Positions 24,132-31,245 of a DNA stretch of 34,077 nt are shown here, one piece after another. Position 1 is the first letter of the stretch; the number at the start of each line of letters is the position of its first letter. The DNA comes from a virus. The notes under the pieces are model-generated. The model saw nothing but the letters and a program-made list of their open reading frames with translations, did not search any database and had not been told where the DNA came from. The position numbers and the translations under genes are program-made. The stretch is from positions 1-34,077 of IMG/VR virus record IMGVR_UViG_3300014819_000031, one strand, 5' to 3'.

Positions 24132-25053
24132 TTTTTTCTATAGCTAAAATACAGCAAAAGAAGTTAATTTCATGATCTAATACCGAAACATCTCGGTACA
24201 TATGCTCTCCTAATTCTAATAGGATCATTTTCTTCATATTATCTTGTATTTTAGATGAGAATAATATTTCAAACATCTCTTTCATGAGATTACCATAATT
24301 ATAATCGAAATTAATTTCATTAGAAAGAACATATTTTCTTATATTCCAGCAAGAATCTTTTAATAGAAGTGATTTTATGATATGTTGTGCATGGATGTTA
24401 CTATTAGAAAATGAAGAATTTAAATTCAATTTCCCATCAACAGAATATCTCTGTAGATCATTTATACACCTTCTTAAATCCAAGTTTCTCTTTTCAATAA
24501 AAGGTTTTAATAGAGTTTTTGTATCATCATCGATTTTTATATTTTCATTTTGTAAAATATATAAACATCTATTGTAAGATTCTTCTAAATTTGGTTTTAT
24601 GTTAAAAACCAAACATCTTGATTGTATAGGTTCAATTATTTTATTTGCATAATTTGCTGTTAAAATGAATCGAACGTTTTCGGAATATTCTTCCATTACG
24701 TTTCTAAGAACTCTTTGGCTTTCATTAGTTAATCCATCAGATTCATCTAAGATAATAACTTTTATATTACCATCCAATGATTTTGTTTGAGAGAAAGAGA
24801 TTACCTTGTTTCTGATAGTATCGACACCGTTTTCGTCTGACGCATTGATGTAGAGATATTGACATTTTAGTATGTCATTTACGATTATCTTAGCAAGGGT
24901 GGTTTTCCCCGCACCCGGTGCGCCCCAAAGAAATATATGTGGAGTTTTTTCATCCAAATTATTGAAAAACTCCCTATTGCCGTCATTCAAAATAATGTCG
25001 GTAATTTTTGAAGGTCGATATTTCTCAACCCACAATGAATTGTATTTTGTCAT
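24121..25053 (-). CDS. 44: gp44 clamp-loader ATPase
   Basis: The protein has 310 residues (T4 gp44 has 319). It opens with the clamp-loader WVEKYRPSKITDI box. Walker A GAPGAGKT is at 44-51, Walker B ILDESD at 101-106 (D103, E104), sensor 1 LTANY at 131-135, and the SRC arginine-finger motif QSRC at 144-147. It loads the gp45 clamp with gp62. Neither gp62 nor gp45 is in this window, although in T4 they neighbour it; here gp44 is between small late genes. The Glu-104 in place of the usual DEAD is normal for this AAA+ class. No late box precedes it, in keeping with early/middle expression. Confidence 0.95.
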   Translation of the reverse strand: MTKYNSLWVEKYRPSKITDIILNDGNREFFNNLDEKTPHIFLWGAPGAGKTTLAKIIVNDILKCQYLYINASDENGVDTIRNKVISFSQTKSLDGNIKVIILDESDGLTNESQRVLRNVMEEYSENVRFILTANYANKIIEPIQSRCLVFNIKPNLEESYNRCLYILQNENIKIDDDTKTLLKPFIEKRNLDLRRCINDLQRYSVDGKLNLNSSFSNSNIHAQHIIKSLLLKDSCWNIRKYVLSNEINFDYNYGNLMKEMFEILFSSKIQDNMKKMILLELGEHMYRDVSVLDHEINFFCCILAIEKIMT

Positions 25054-25084
25054 GCCTATATGTTAAAGCATATGACCAATAAAA

Positions 25085-25270
25085 TCAATCAATAATTAAC
25101 TGCTTACCTTGAAAATTCTTTGAAACTACTTCAAGTACATCGGAATCCGATTTTTCTTCAGAATCGATATTTTGAATCAATTCTGGATCCAATTCCGCTA
25201 ATATACTTGTTGGCAATTCGCTTGGAATATGGTATTCTTGATTATTATTTGTAAATATTTCGGTAATCAT
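25085..25270 (-). CDS. Small acidic late protein, unknown
   Basis: The protein has 61 residues and is acidic, with IPSELPTSILAELDPELIQN in the middle and a short C-terminal segment KNFQGKQLIID. No motif or membrane segment. It is preceded by a TAAATA box 8 nt from the ATG, one half of a divergent pair whose other half serves the 161-aa gene. It might be a small assembly or terminase-associated protein given its neighbours, but nothing in the sequence shows it. Confidence 0.6.
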   Translation of the reverse strand: MITEIFTNNNQEYHIPSELPTSILAELDPELIQNIDSEEKSDSDVLEVVSKNFQGKQLIID

Positions 25271-25272
25271 AC

Positions 25273-25284
25273 TAAGTATATTTA
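25273..25284. promoter_or_regulatory. Overlapping divergent late promoter-like boxes
   Basis: TAAGTA on plus (25273-25278) abuts TAAATA on minus (25279-25284), giving a near-palindromic 12-mer. The minus box is 8 nt from the 61-aa gene ATG; the plus box is 26 nt from the 161-aa gene ATG. Confidence 0.5.
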
Positions 25285-25304
25285 CTACATCAAATTACAA
25301 TTCA

Positions 25305-25790
25305 ATGGAAAATAACAACGAAATAGATTCTATAATAGAACAATTAAAAAGTGATTCTGTTCCATCTAACACATTGGTTACAACCGATAAAAAAGAAGAT
25401 GTTACAGATGATAATGTGAATTCATTTGTATACAAGAAGTCAGTAGAACTTGTTAGCGCAAGTTTAGGGGCCGTACAAACGATTAGAGATAGTGTTTTGA
25501 CTGGAGTTGACCCAAAAGAAATAACTGCGCTCTCACAGCTTATAAACGCAACTACGAAGGCATTAGATACATTAAATCAAATAAACTTACAAAACAAAAA
25601 GAGTAAAAGTAATTTAGAATTAAAGAAAATAGAATTAGAAGCTAATAAGATGATAGCTTCTAAAATACCACAAACTACGAATATATTAATTGCATCTAGA
25701 GATGAGATATTAAAAGGATTGGGAGATAAAAAACAAAAAAATAACGATGATGTTATAGATGTAGCAATAGAAGACACTAAAGAAGAATAA
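25305..25790 (+). CDS. Possible gp16-like small terminase subunit
   Basis: The protein has 161 residues, mostly helical. It has an acidic N-terminus, a central pair of helices (FVYKKSVELVSASLGAVQTI and ITALSQLINATTKALDTLNQ), a Lys/Glu helix, and an acidic tail (DDVIDVAIEDTKEE). This matches the general plan of T4 gp16 (164 aa): acidic ends around a central coiled-coil region with a 'TT(K/N)xxLxLxxx' helix that mediates ring oligomerisation. Length is nearly the same. The call is by architecture and late-gene setting, not by strong identity, so it could be another coiled-coil assembly protein. It is followed immediately by the 96-aa gene, whose promoter box overlaps this gene's stop. Confidence 0.5.
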   Translation: MENNNEIDSIIEQLKSDSVPSNTLVTTDKKEDVTDDNVNSFVYKKSVELVSASLGAVQTIRDSVLTGVDPKEITALSQLINATTKALDTLNQINLQNKKSKSNLELKKIELEANKMIASKIPQTTNILIASRDEILKGLGDKKQKNNDDVIDVAIEDTKEE

Positions 25791-25793
25791 GTA
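25788..25793 (+). promoter_or_regulatory. Late promoter-like TAAGTA box overlapping a stop codon
   Basis: TAAGTA uses the TAA stop of the 161-aa gene as its first three bases. It ends 7 nt before the ATG at 25801. Confidence 0.5.
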
Positions 25794-25800
25794 TTATTAT

Positions 25801-26091
25801 ATGAAATTTGATAAATTAGTAAAATCTCTATTAAACGAAGCACCAACTGCTGCATTCGCAACGAAGGATGGACAGGTTAAAAACATAGACTTGCATATTA
25901 CAGACAAGTATATGAACGATTGGGAAGGTTTAAAGGAACATATCAGAAATATAATGTCTCAATTACAAGATCCTGATACACAAAACAAATTCATAGAAGA
26001 ATTAAAGGCAAATAAAGGATTTAATTATTATTTAGATTCAATCTATAGAAAAAGATTTGAAGAATTTTTAAATGAATTAAATGTAGTTTAA
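25801..26091 (+). CDS. Small late protein with capsid-targeting-like N-terminus
   Basis: The protein has 96 residues. The first 14, MKFDKLVKSLLNEA, look like the T4 internal-protein capsid-targeting sequence (MKTYQEFIxEA): an amphipathic start ending LNE then Ala, with LNE as a gp21 cut site. The rest is soluble and helical, with a charged C-terminus (RKRFEEFLNELNVV). This suggests it is packaged with the scaffold and trimmed by gp21, as internal proteins are, though no T4 homologue is recognised. It is the last gene before a strong bidirectional terminator facing gene 23. A TAAGTA box 7 nt upstream supports late expression. Confidence 0.7.
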   Translation: MKFDKLVKSLLNEAPTAAFATKDGQVKNIDLHITDKYMNDWEGLKEHIRNIMSQLQDPDTQNKFIEELKANKGFNYYLDSIYRKRFEEFLNELNVV

Positions 26092-26119
26092 TTTATTTTT
26101 TATTTTTAAAAATTAAAAT

Positions 26120-26154
26120 AAAAAACCCCATTTCTTTCGAAATGGGGTTTTTTT
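26120..26154. terminator. Bidirectional intrinsic terminator between the 96-aa gene and gene 23
   Basis: Arms 26120-26134 and 26139-26153 are perfectly complementary (15 bp, GC core cccc/gggg) around a tttc loop. A T run follows on the plus strand and an A run precedes it, so both strands read as hairpin plus U tract. It separates two convergent late genes. Confidence 0.9.
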
Positions 26155-26179
26155 GAGCTTTCGACCTGTACCTAACTTA

Positions 26180-27622
26180 TTAGAGATAGATGCGTCCTGT
26201 GTCTGGAACAAAGGCGTTGCCAAGTCCTTTAACAATAATAATATGGTAGTAGAGATTAGCACCGAAGATGTGATCAACTACACCATAACGAGTCATAAGA
26301 CCAACTCTTGGAGAGAAGTCGTTAGGACCGATTGTTCTTTGGATCATGACAGGAATATACGGACAATATACAATACCGGTATCGTAATATTCTGTACCTT
26401 TGAAACCTAAGAGGGCATATTCTAATGAGTCTGTGCGTTGACCATCGAGGAATTGAGCATCTGTACGAGTGTCACGGTAGACAGTGAAACGTCCGCCAAG
26501 TGAACCAACTTTGGCAATACCTGTTGGTTGTGTGTTGACGTTGCCGTTTACTGGCATCCATTGGAACTCTGGTAACATCTCAAGAATTGCACACACGCGA
26601 GGTGTTGCAATAATGAAGTTAGCGGAACCACGACGATTGCGGATAGCAATACGATTGGCTTCGACAATAACTTTGCTGTAGAAGTCACGATTACGCTCAC
26701 CGAGCCAACGTGCGTCAGCTGATGCGGCGTACCAGAAGCTGTATCCATTTCCTTGACCTGCATTGAGGGCTACTTGAACCATACGAATTACCATTTCGCG
26801 GTCGATTTCGGCTTGAATTTCATACGACATTGCGTTTGTTAATTCACCGTCGATATCGAGGCCGTTCATGTTCTTCAAGTCTTGCTCAAGTTCAACAGAC
26901 CAACGAGCAGCAAGGCGGCGTGTGCCAGCCTCAACAGCTGTTTTGCTGAACTCAACAGTAACTTGAGGAATGTTACCTGTTAATTCGAACTGACTGAGAA
27001 TAGCAGCAACACCTTTGTCGGAATCGAGAACTTTAAAGTCCGCGTTTCCAGCTAAGAATGAGGAGCTAGTGCCAGTAAATCTAGTATCTAAGTATTGATA
27101 GCCGAGTTCTTTGCCATCGATTCCAGAACGCTCAATACCAGCACCGAAGGTGGTTGCACCTGGGGTGGCATGACCGTCTAAACCGTTAGCACCTAAGCTA
27201 TCAGCCTCATAGCGGTAACGGAGAGCGAAGGCCAATCCTACTGGTCCACTCATTGGCTGAACGCCGACGATTTCGTTAGTGATCAACTCAGGGAATGTAC
27301 GACGAACCATTGGGATTAAAACCTTTGGTAAGCGTTGGTCGCCTGTTGCATAACGATCTCCTGCGGTAACCGTTCCGGGTGGGGAATAAAGAGCAGTACC
27401 GGGTGTGCCGAAAGCACCACCAGCACCAGCAGAATTACCTGCCTCTTCAATACACCATCTTTCTTGGTTTTCCATGAGGATCGCAGTTGTTAAACGGGCA
27501 TGTTCGTCTTCAATTGGAGCAACCTTATCGGATGAATAATTGAGTACAGGTGACCATTTTTCAACTAGCTGTTGAGCACGGGATCTATCGATGTAGCCTG
27601 TGGCTGGATTAACATTTCTCAT
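26180..27622 (-). CDS. 23: Major capsid protein (T4 gp23)
   Basis: The protein has 480 residues (T4 gp23 has 521). It follows the T4 layout: an early LTTAILMENQERW region, a probable gp21 cut after E60 in RWCIEE|AGN, a conserved FPELITNEIVGVQPMSGPVGLAFALR block near 110-135, DLKNMNGLDIDGELTNAMSYEI with EIDREMV in the middle, GSANFIIATPRVCAILEML, and a GLMTRYGV/FG(A)N end. It forms the hexamers of the icosahedral/prolate head. Codon use and base composition differ strongly from the neighbours: the gene is much richer in G+C, typical of strong expression or separate origin. Upstream box GGTAAATAAATA is the expected late promoter. A bidirectional terminator is downstream. Confidence 0.96.
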   Translation of the reverse strand: MRNVNPATGYIDRSRAQQLVEKWSPVLNYSSDKVAPIEDEHARLTTAILMENQERWCIEEAGNSAGAGGAFGTPGTALYSPPGTVTAGDRYATGDQRLPKVLIPMVRRTFPELITNEIVGVQPMSGPVGLAFALRYRYEADSLGANGLDGHATPGATTFGAGIERSGIDGKELGYQYLDTRFTGTSSSFLAGNADFKVLDSDKGVAAILSQFELTGNIPQVTVEFSKTAVEAGTRRLAARWSVELEQDLKNMNGLDIDGELTNAMSYEIQAEIDREMVIRMVQVALNAGQGNGYSFWYAASADARWLGERNRDFYSKVIVEANRIAIRNRRGSANFIIATPRVCAILEMLPEFQWMPVNGNVNTQPTGIAKVGSLGGRFTVYRDTRTDAQFLDGQRTDSLEYALLGFKGTEYYDTGIVYCPYIPVMIQRTIGPNDFSPRVGLMTRYGVVDHIFGANLYYHIIIVKGLGNAFVPDTGRIYL

Positions 27623-27628
27623 AATATA

Positions 27629-27640
27629 TATTTATTTACC
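27629..27640 (-). promoter_or_regulatory. Late promoter of gene 23
   Basis: On the minus strand GGTAAATAAATA contains two overlapping TAAATA boxes (27633-27638 and 27629-27634), ending 10 and 6 nt before the ATG. The flanking AGAAAGG is shared with the gene 22 and 165-aa gene promoters. Confidence 0.6.
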
Positions 27641-27694
27641 TTTCTATGGATATAGAATCAAGATAAGCAGATGCTTCTCTTCAACTGGAAATTT

Positions 27695-28597
27695 TTAGTA
27701 TTTACTAAGTTCATTAAGATAGTTCGAAACCGGATTAAACTCTTCGGTTTTAACAGATGATGATTTAGATTCTTTGATAATATTTTTAGCAGGAATCTTA
27801 GCATCTCTACTTAAAGCTCTTTCTTTAGCTTCTTGAACCAAATCAGAAGATTTCTCTTCCTCTCCACGTTCGAACATCTCAACGACATAATTAAAATTCT
27901 CTTCAATATAAGAAGAATCTTTGTCGTTCAATAAATTTGAAATAAATTCTTTTTTGGCTGTTGGCATACCCTTTGTTTTCTTTTCAATAAGAAAAGCGGA
28001 TTCATTTACTTTTAATTTTTCAGCCAATAAATGATTTTCTTTGTATGCTTCATTTAATTTTTCATTAAGCTCATCAATTTTAGATTTGCCTTTAGAAACA
28101 ACTGATTTAACGCTTTCGTTAATGTAATCAGGATCGATTCCAACCAATTCTCTAATTTTATCAAGCTGCTTGCGAGCATAGGTATTTTGAACAGCTTCTT
28201 CTAATTGTAAATTAGGAACATTTTTATCCAAATATAAATCTAGATAGTTGCTAATTTCGGAAACAATCTTACCAGAAAATTTTTCGGCTTTTTCATTGAT
28301 TGCCTTTTTATAAAAGCTGATAATATTTTTTAATTTACCAGTATGATTTTCTGTAAGAGCATTTACAACTTGTTGTAATTTTTCAGTGTGATCTGTATCG
28401 ATTGCTTCCAAAAGTTTTTGAAGTTTGTTAGCATGATCTTCGTCTTGTTTTGATAAAACACTTTCCATTTCCAAAGTAACTCTGGCGTTTACTTTTTCTT
28501 CAACTGCGCTATCAAAAGCTTCAGTGATTGCTTTGGCGGTTTCTTCGTTGATTACGCTTTCATCGACTTGTTTTAAGATTTCTGCAAATTTATTCAT
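27695..28597 (-). CDS. 22: Head scaffold protein (T4 gp22)
   Basis: The protein has 300 residues (T4 gp22 has 269). It is almost entirely helical, rich in Lys/Glu and low in aromatics, as expected of a scaffold. Three copies of a 15-residue unit start at residues 54, 69 and 84 (D/NH--KLQ---), each with a His followed by a KL pair. The C-terminus has KTKGMPTAKKEFISNLLNDK, a conserved patch in T4-like scaffolds, and ends NYLNELSKY. gp22 forms the inner core around which gp23 assembles and is destroyed by gp21. Order 21-X-22-23 matches T4 apart from the 165-aa gene. A late box GGTAAATA lies 14 nt before the ATG. Confidence 0.9.
   Translation of the reverse strand: MNKFAEILKQVDESVINEETAKAITEAFDSAVEEKVNARVTLEMESVLSKQDEDHANKLQKLLEAIDTDHTEKLQQVVNALTENHTGKLKNIISFYKKAINEKAEKFSGKIVSEISNYLDLYLDKNVPNLQLEEAVQNTYARKQLDKIRELVGIDPDYINESVKSVVSKGKSKIDELNEKLNEAYKENHLLAEKLKVNESAFLIEKKTKGMPTAKKEFISNLLNDKDSSYIEENFNYVVEMFERGEEEKSSDLVQEAKERALSRDAKIPAKNIIKESKSSSVKTEEFNPVSNYLNELSKY
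28304..28438. repeat. Three 15-residue repeats in the scaffold gene
   Basis: Residues 54-98 of gp22 hold three units with His (55, 70, 85) then Lys-Leu (58/59, 73/74, 88/89) and an (A/V/I)-rich end. The period is 45 bp. The DNA has diverged, so the repeat is visible at protein level. Confidence 0.65.
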
Positions 28598-28611
28598 AAG
28601 CTGTATATTAT

Positions 28612-28619
28612 TATTTACC
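28612..28619 (-). promoter_or_regulatory. Late promoter-like box of gene 22
   Basis: On the minus strand GGTAAATA (28612-28619) is preceded by GAAA and ends 14 nt before the gene 22 ATG. Confidence 0.5.
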
Positions 28620-28637
28620 TTTCAAGAATCACATTTA

Positions 28638-29135
28638 TTATAATTTTCTTAATGTATAACCACCATGGTCATCAAAGAACCAAACACGGGGATAGAAACT
28701 TTCTTGATCCATACGTTTTCTCAAAAAATTTTCGGCATCTTCTTCGTCACCGAATGTTGCTAAATGTTTACCGCCATAAATTGAGACACTTGTTCTGCCT
28801 CCCAATGTTCCGGAATTACTAATAATATAATCCTCTTCTTCTGGTTGTTCTTCTGACAAATTTGGAATCCTACCTCCAGTATTTTCAGGTTCTGGGAAAT
28901 CACCGAAATCTTCGTCATTCAATTTAGAAGCTAAAAAATCATCTGCATTTTCTTCAAGTTTAACAATTTTTTTCTTTTTTTTCTTAGCACAAGCATCACA
29001 ACAATCTTTGTGCATTTTTTTAACTCTACCTTTTAATTTTTTTTCAATTAAAGTTTCTAGAGTTGAATTTGCTTCTGAATAATTTTTTTCGCAAATTTGT
29101 GTTATAAACTTAGAGATATCTTTTCGCAATTCCAT
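28638..29135 (-). CDS. Prohead-region protein between genes 21 and 22
   Basis: The protein has 165 residues in three parts. First, a helical N-terminus with EKNYSEANSTLETLIEKKLK (residues 16-35), recalling small prohead-core proteins of T4-like phages. Second, a Cys/Lys patch (CCDACAKKKKKK) and a long acidic Pro/Glu linker. Third, a compact C-terminal domain from about 118: GGKHLATFGDEEDAENFLRK, then PRVWFFDDHGGYTLRKL, which resembles a small domain seen in unrelated tailed phages. T4 has genes 67 and 68 near this spot but before gene 21. I assign a head-core role by position and N-terminus only. It has its own late box with a GATAAATA core. Confidence 0.75.
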   Translation of the reverse strand: MELRKDISKFITQICEKNYSEANSTLETLIEKKLKGRVKKMHKDCCDACAKKKKKKIVKLEENADDFLASKLNDEDFGDFPEPENTGGRIPNLSEEQPEEEDYIISNSGTLGGRTSVSIYGGKHLATFGDEEDAENFLRKRMDQESFYPRVWFFDDHGGYTLRKL

Positions 29136-29145
29136 AATATAATAT

Positions 29146-29153
29146 TATTTATC
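29146..29153 (-). promoter_or_regulatory. Late promoter-like GATAAATA
   Basis: On the minus strand GATAAATA is preceded by AGAAA and ends 10 nt before the ATG at 29135. It differs from TATAAATA at the first base only. Confidence 0.6.
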
Positions 29154-29168
29154 TTTCTATATTCGCAA

Positions 29169-29840
29169 TTATAGTTTTTTTATTGCATTAATGAATGTAA
29201 TAAATTGTTCTTTCAAATATTCGTCTCTGTTTTTATTTGGTAAATTTGAAATTGCTTTTTCAAACTTCTCATAAAAAGGTTCAAATTCTCCACTTTCAGC
29301 AAGAACCCATTTCTTTGATTCTAAAATACCATTTACAAATGCGGTAGGAACAGATGGATCAGCAACTACGTCAATAGCAACCAATCTAAAATCTGAAACA
29401 ACACCAACACCTTGTTTGTTGTTATCAACACGTCCTAATGCTCTAGAAGAAACTCCAAGTTTAACACCATCCATAATTAAAGAACGAACAATTTGTCCCA
29501 TTGGAGTAGAAAGAATTTTGGACTTACCTTCAAATATGTCACCGTTTTGTTTTAATTCGGTAACCATGTGACAAGCTCTTTCCAAATTAACCTCAGGTGA
29601 GGTAGGATGATTTAATTCACCTGTAGATCTACTATTAACAATCATTTCGGAGGTATATCTATTGACCTCTTCAACCATTTGGTTTCTTGGATAAATTCTA
29701 TTATTTCTATTTGGTCTATCTGCCATTAAAAATGGTCCTTGAATAAAAAGATTGGAAGGTGAATTTCTATTTTTTTCTTCAACTAAATATTTCAACTCGT
29801 AATTAGGAGATTCAACTAATAGATTATAGGTATTGCTCAT
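29169..29840 (-). CDS. 21: Prohead core protease (T4 gp21)
   Basis: From the ATG at 29840 (MSNTYNLLVES) the protein has 223 residues (T4 gp21 has 212). An earlier ATG at 29873 overlaps the gp4 stop (ATGA) and would add 11 residues; I prefer 29840 because a TATAAGTA box lies 11 nt upstream. Family S80 features: GPFLMADRPNRNNRIYPRN at 35-53, GELNHP with His78, GVSSRALG with Ser131/132, and VAIDVVADPS near 157-166. It cuts gp22, internal proteins and gp23 after (L/I)xE. Its own N-terminus has LVE followed by Ser, a likely self-cleavage site. Candidate substrates with such sites lie elsewhere in the window. Confidence 0.93.
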   Translation of the reverse strand: MSNTYNLLVESPNYELKYLVEEKNRNSPSNLFIQGPFLMADRPNRNNRIYPRNQMVEEVNRYTSEMIVNSRSTGELNHPTSPEVNLERACHMVTELKQNGDIFEGKSKILSTPMGQIVRSLIMDGVKLGVSSRALGRVDNNKQGVGVVSDFRLVAIDVVADPSVPTAFVNGILESKKWVLAESGEFEPFYEKFEKAISNLPNKNRDEYLKEQFITFINAIKKL

Positions 29841-29851
29841 ATCAATAATAT

Positions 29852-29859
29852 TACTTATA
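29852..29859 (-). promoter_or_regulatory. Late promoter-like TATAAGTA
   Basis: On the minus strand TATAAGTA, one base from the T4 late octamer, ends 11 nt before the preferred gene 21 start. It lies inside the alternative longer reading frame. Confidence 0.6.
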
Positions 29860-29869
29860 CTACACTTGT

Positions 29870-30328
29870 TCATTTTAAATGGTTTTCATTCAAAATTAAA
29901 AAAACATAACCCTTTTTATCACACCATTCTTTTGCAGATTTCCATTTTGATAAATTTACTTCATAGTTATACTTTTCATAAAGTATAGTTGATTGTTTTT
30001 TTCTACTGGTTATTGTCGGTGGTTTAGTTTGTTTTTCTGGTTTAACCTCAATTAAAACTTTTTTAATTGTGTTATCTTTCATTTTTATTTCTGCTACCAA
30101 ATCAACAAAATACCTGTGCATACGACCATCAGCAGGAGAAACATAAGGTATTACAACCGATTCTGATCCCCATGATATAACATTGATACTATTATCTAAA
30201 AATCTACAAGCGGATAGTTCCATTCGACTGCGATAAATAATCGGGTTAGTTCCTTTATATTTTTTAGGATTTTTGCAATTATATATTCCTTGTACATAAT
30301 TTTTATTTTTGTTTTTTAATGACTTCAT
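29870..30328 (-). CDS. 4: Head completion nuclease-like protein (T4 gp4)
   Basis: The protein has 152 residues (T4 gp4 has 150). The match is close in pattern: GIYNCKNPKKYKG near 14-26, IIYRSRMELSACRFLD at 30-45, VVIPYVSPADGRMHRYFVDL at 58-77, VLIEVKPEKQTKPP at 91-104, and WKSAKEWCDKKGYVFLILNE near the end. D76, E94 and K96 fit a TnsA-like restriction-fold nuclease site. gp4 acts after packaging to finish the head before tail joining. Its first 26 nt overlap the end of an HNH endonuclease gene, so it now depends on transcription through that insertion. The gene 21 longer start overlaps its TGA. Confidence 0.92.
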   Translation of the reverse strand: MKSLKNKNKNYVQGIYNCKNPKKYKGTNPIIYRSRMELSACRFLDNSINVISWGSESVVIPYVSPADGRMHRYFVDLVAEIKMKDNTIKKVLIEVKPEKQTKPPTITSRKKQSTILYEKYNYEVNLSKWKSAKEWCDKKGYVFLILNENHLK

Positions 30329-31199
30329 AGTTTTCTTTAAAAATTAAAAGCAATTTATTTTTTGATATATCACATTTATTATTTTTACTGTTATTATCAA
30401 AAGATGATAAAATTCTTAAATTTTCTTTAATGCTTAAAATGTTAGGATCTATTTTATTTTTAAATCCAGTACTTATGCTATATATGTGATCTAACTGATA
30501 ACCTTTACCTCTTAAATTATTTGGATCTATTTCTTTTTTGTATTTTTTAAATGTTATATTACTTTTATGTTGAACTTCTCTTTTATATATTTCATATTTC
30601 TCAAAAACATCTAATTTTTTTCTATCAATTAAATTATTATTTTTGATATTTGTTTTTCTTCTTTTTTCGTAAACTTTTTTCTTTTCTTCTTCTGATACAG
30701 TTTTCCACCATTTATGAGAACCTGTTGATAACATTTTATTTTTTATAAAATTTTCTTTTTCTTGTTCATTTAATTTATTTAAAAATCCATATTTTTCTTT
30801 TTTTTGCTCTGATGATAATTTTGATATATACTCATTTAATGATATTTTTATTTTACTTAAATGTTTTTTTAGTTCTTCATTTGATAAAGATTTCCACCAT
30901 TTTTTTCTATGTTCTGAAACTTTATTTTTAAATTTTTCAAATTTTTCAATATCATTTTTTAAATTTTTTCTAAAAAAAATTCCTCCACATTTATGCGAAC
31001 AGGTTTTCATATAAGAATTATTTTTTTTGTCAAAATTTGTTTGTTTTTTACAAATTAAACAAACTCCATCGTTTTCTTTTTTTAAAAATTTATCATAATA
31101 ATCTTTTAAATTTAAATTATGTTTAAATAAACGATGTTTTGCGAATTTTTTATTATTATCAAATTCTTCTTTACATATACAACAATTAATTTTTTTCAT
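30303..31199 (-). CDS. HNH homing endonuclease between genes 13 and 4
   Basis: The protein has 298 residues. The N-terminus has zinc-finger-like pairs: CCICKEEF ... H..H at 6-25, CLICKKQT near 47-54 and CSHKCG near 67-72. The middle is highly basic, with repeated WWK(S/T)(L/V)S(N/E)EE units (about 101 and 164) typical of NUMOD-type DNA-binding repeats. The C-terminal catalytic part is YQLDHIYSIS, then ENLRILSSFDNNSKNNKCDI, an HNH layout. It interrupts the gp13-gp4 junction; its end overlaps the gp4 start. It has its own TAAGTA box 5 nt from the ATG, as phage homing genes often have late promoters. Very A/T rich compared with the neighbouring head genes. Confidence 0.88.
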   Translation of the reverse strand: MKKINCCICKEEFDNNKKFAKHRLFKHNLNLKDYYDKFLKKENDGVCLICKKQTNFDKKNNSYMKTCSHKCGGIFFRKNLKNDIEKFEKFKNKVSEHRKKWWKSLSNEELKKHLSKIKISLNEYISKLSSEQKKEKYGFLNKLNEQEKENFIKNKMLSTGSHKWWKTVSEEEKKKVYEKRRKTNIKNNNLIDRKKLDVFEKYEIYKREVQHKSNITFKKYKKEIDPNNLRGKGYQLDHIYSISTGFKNKIDPNILSIKENLRILSSFDNNSKNNKCDISKNKLLLIFKENYEVIKKQK

Positions 31200-31204
31200 A
31201 AAAG

Positions 31205-31210
31205 TACTTA
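31205..31210 (-). promoter_or_regulatory. Late promoter-like TAAGTA box
   Basis: On the minus strand TAAGTA ends 5 nt before the HNH gene ATG at 31199. It probably drives gene 4 as well. Confidence 0.45.
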
Positions 31211-31245
31211 GTTCTAATATAGTACTAAATTAAAAATTTTTAATT

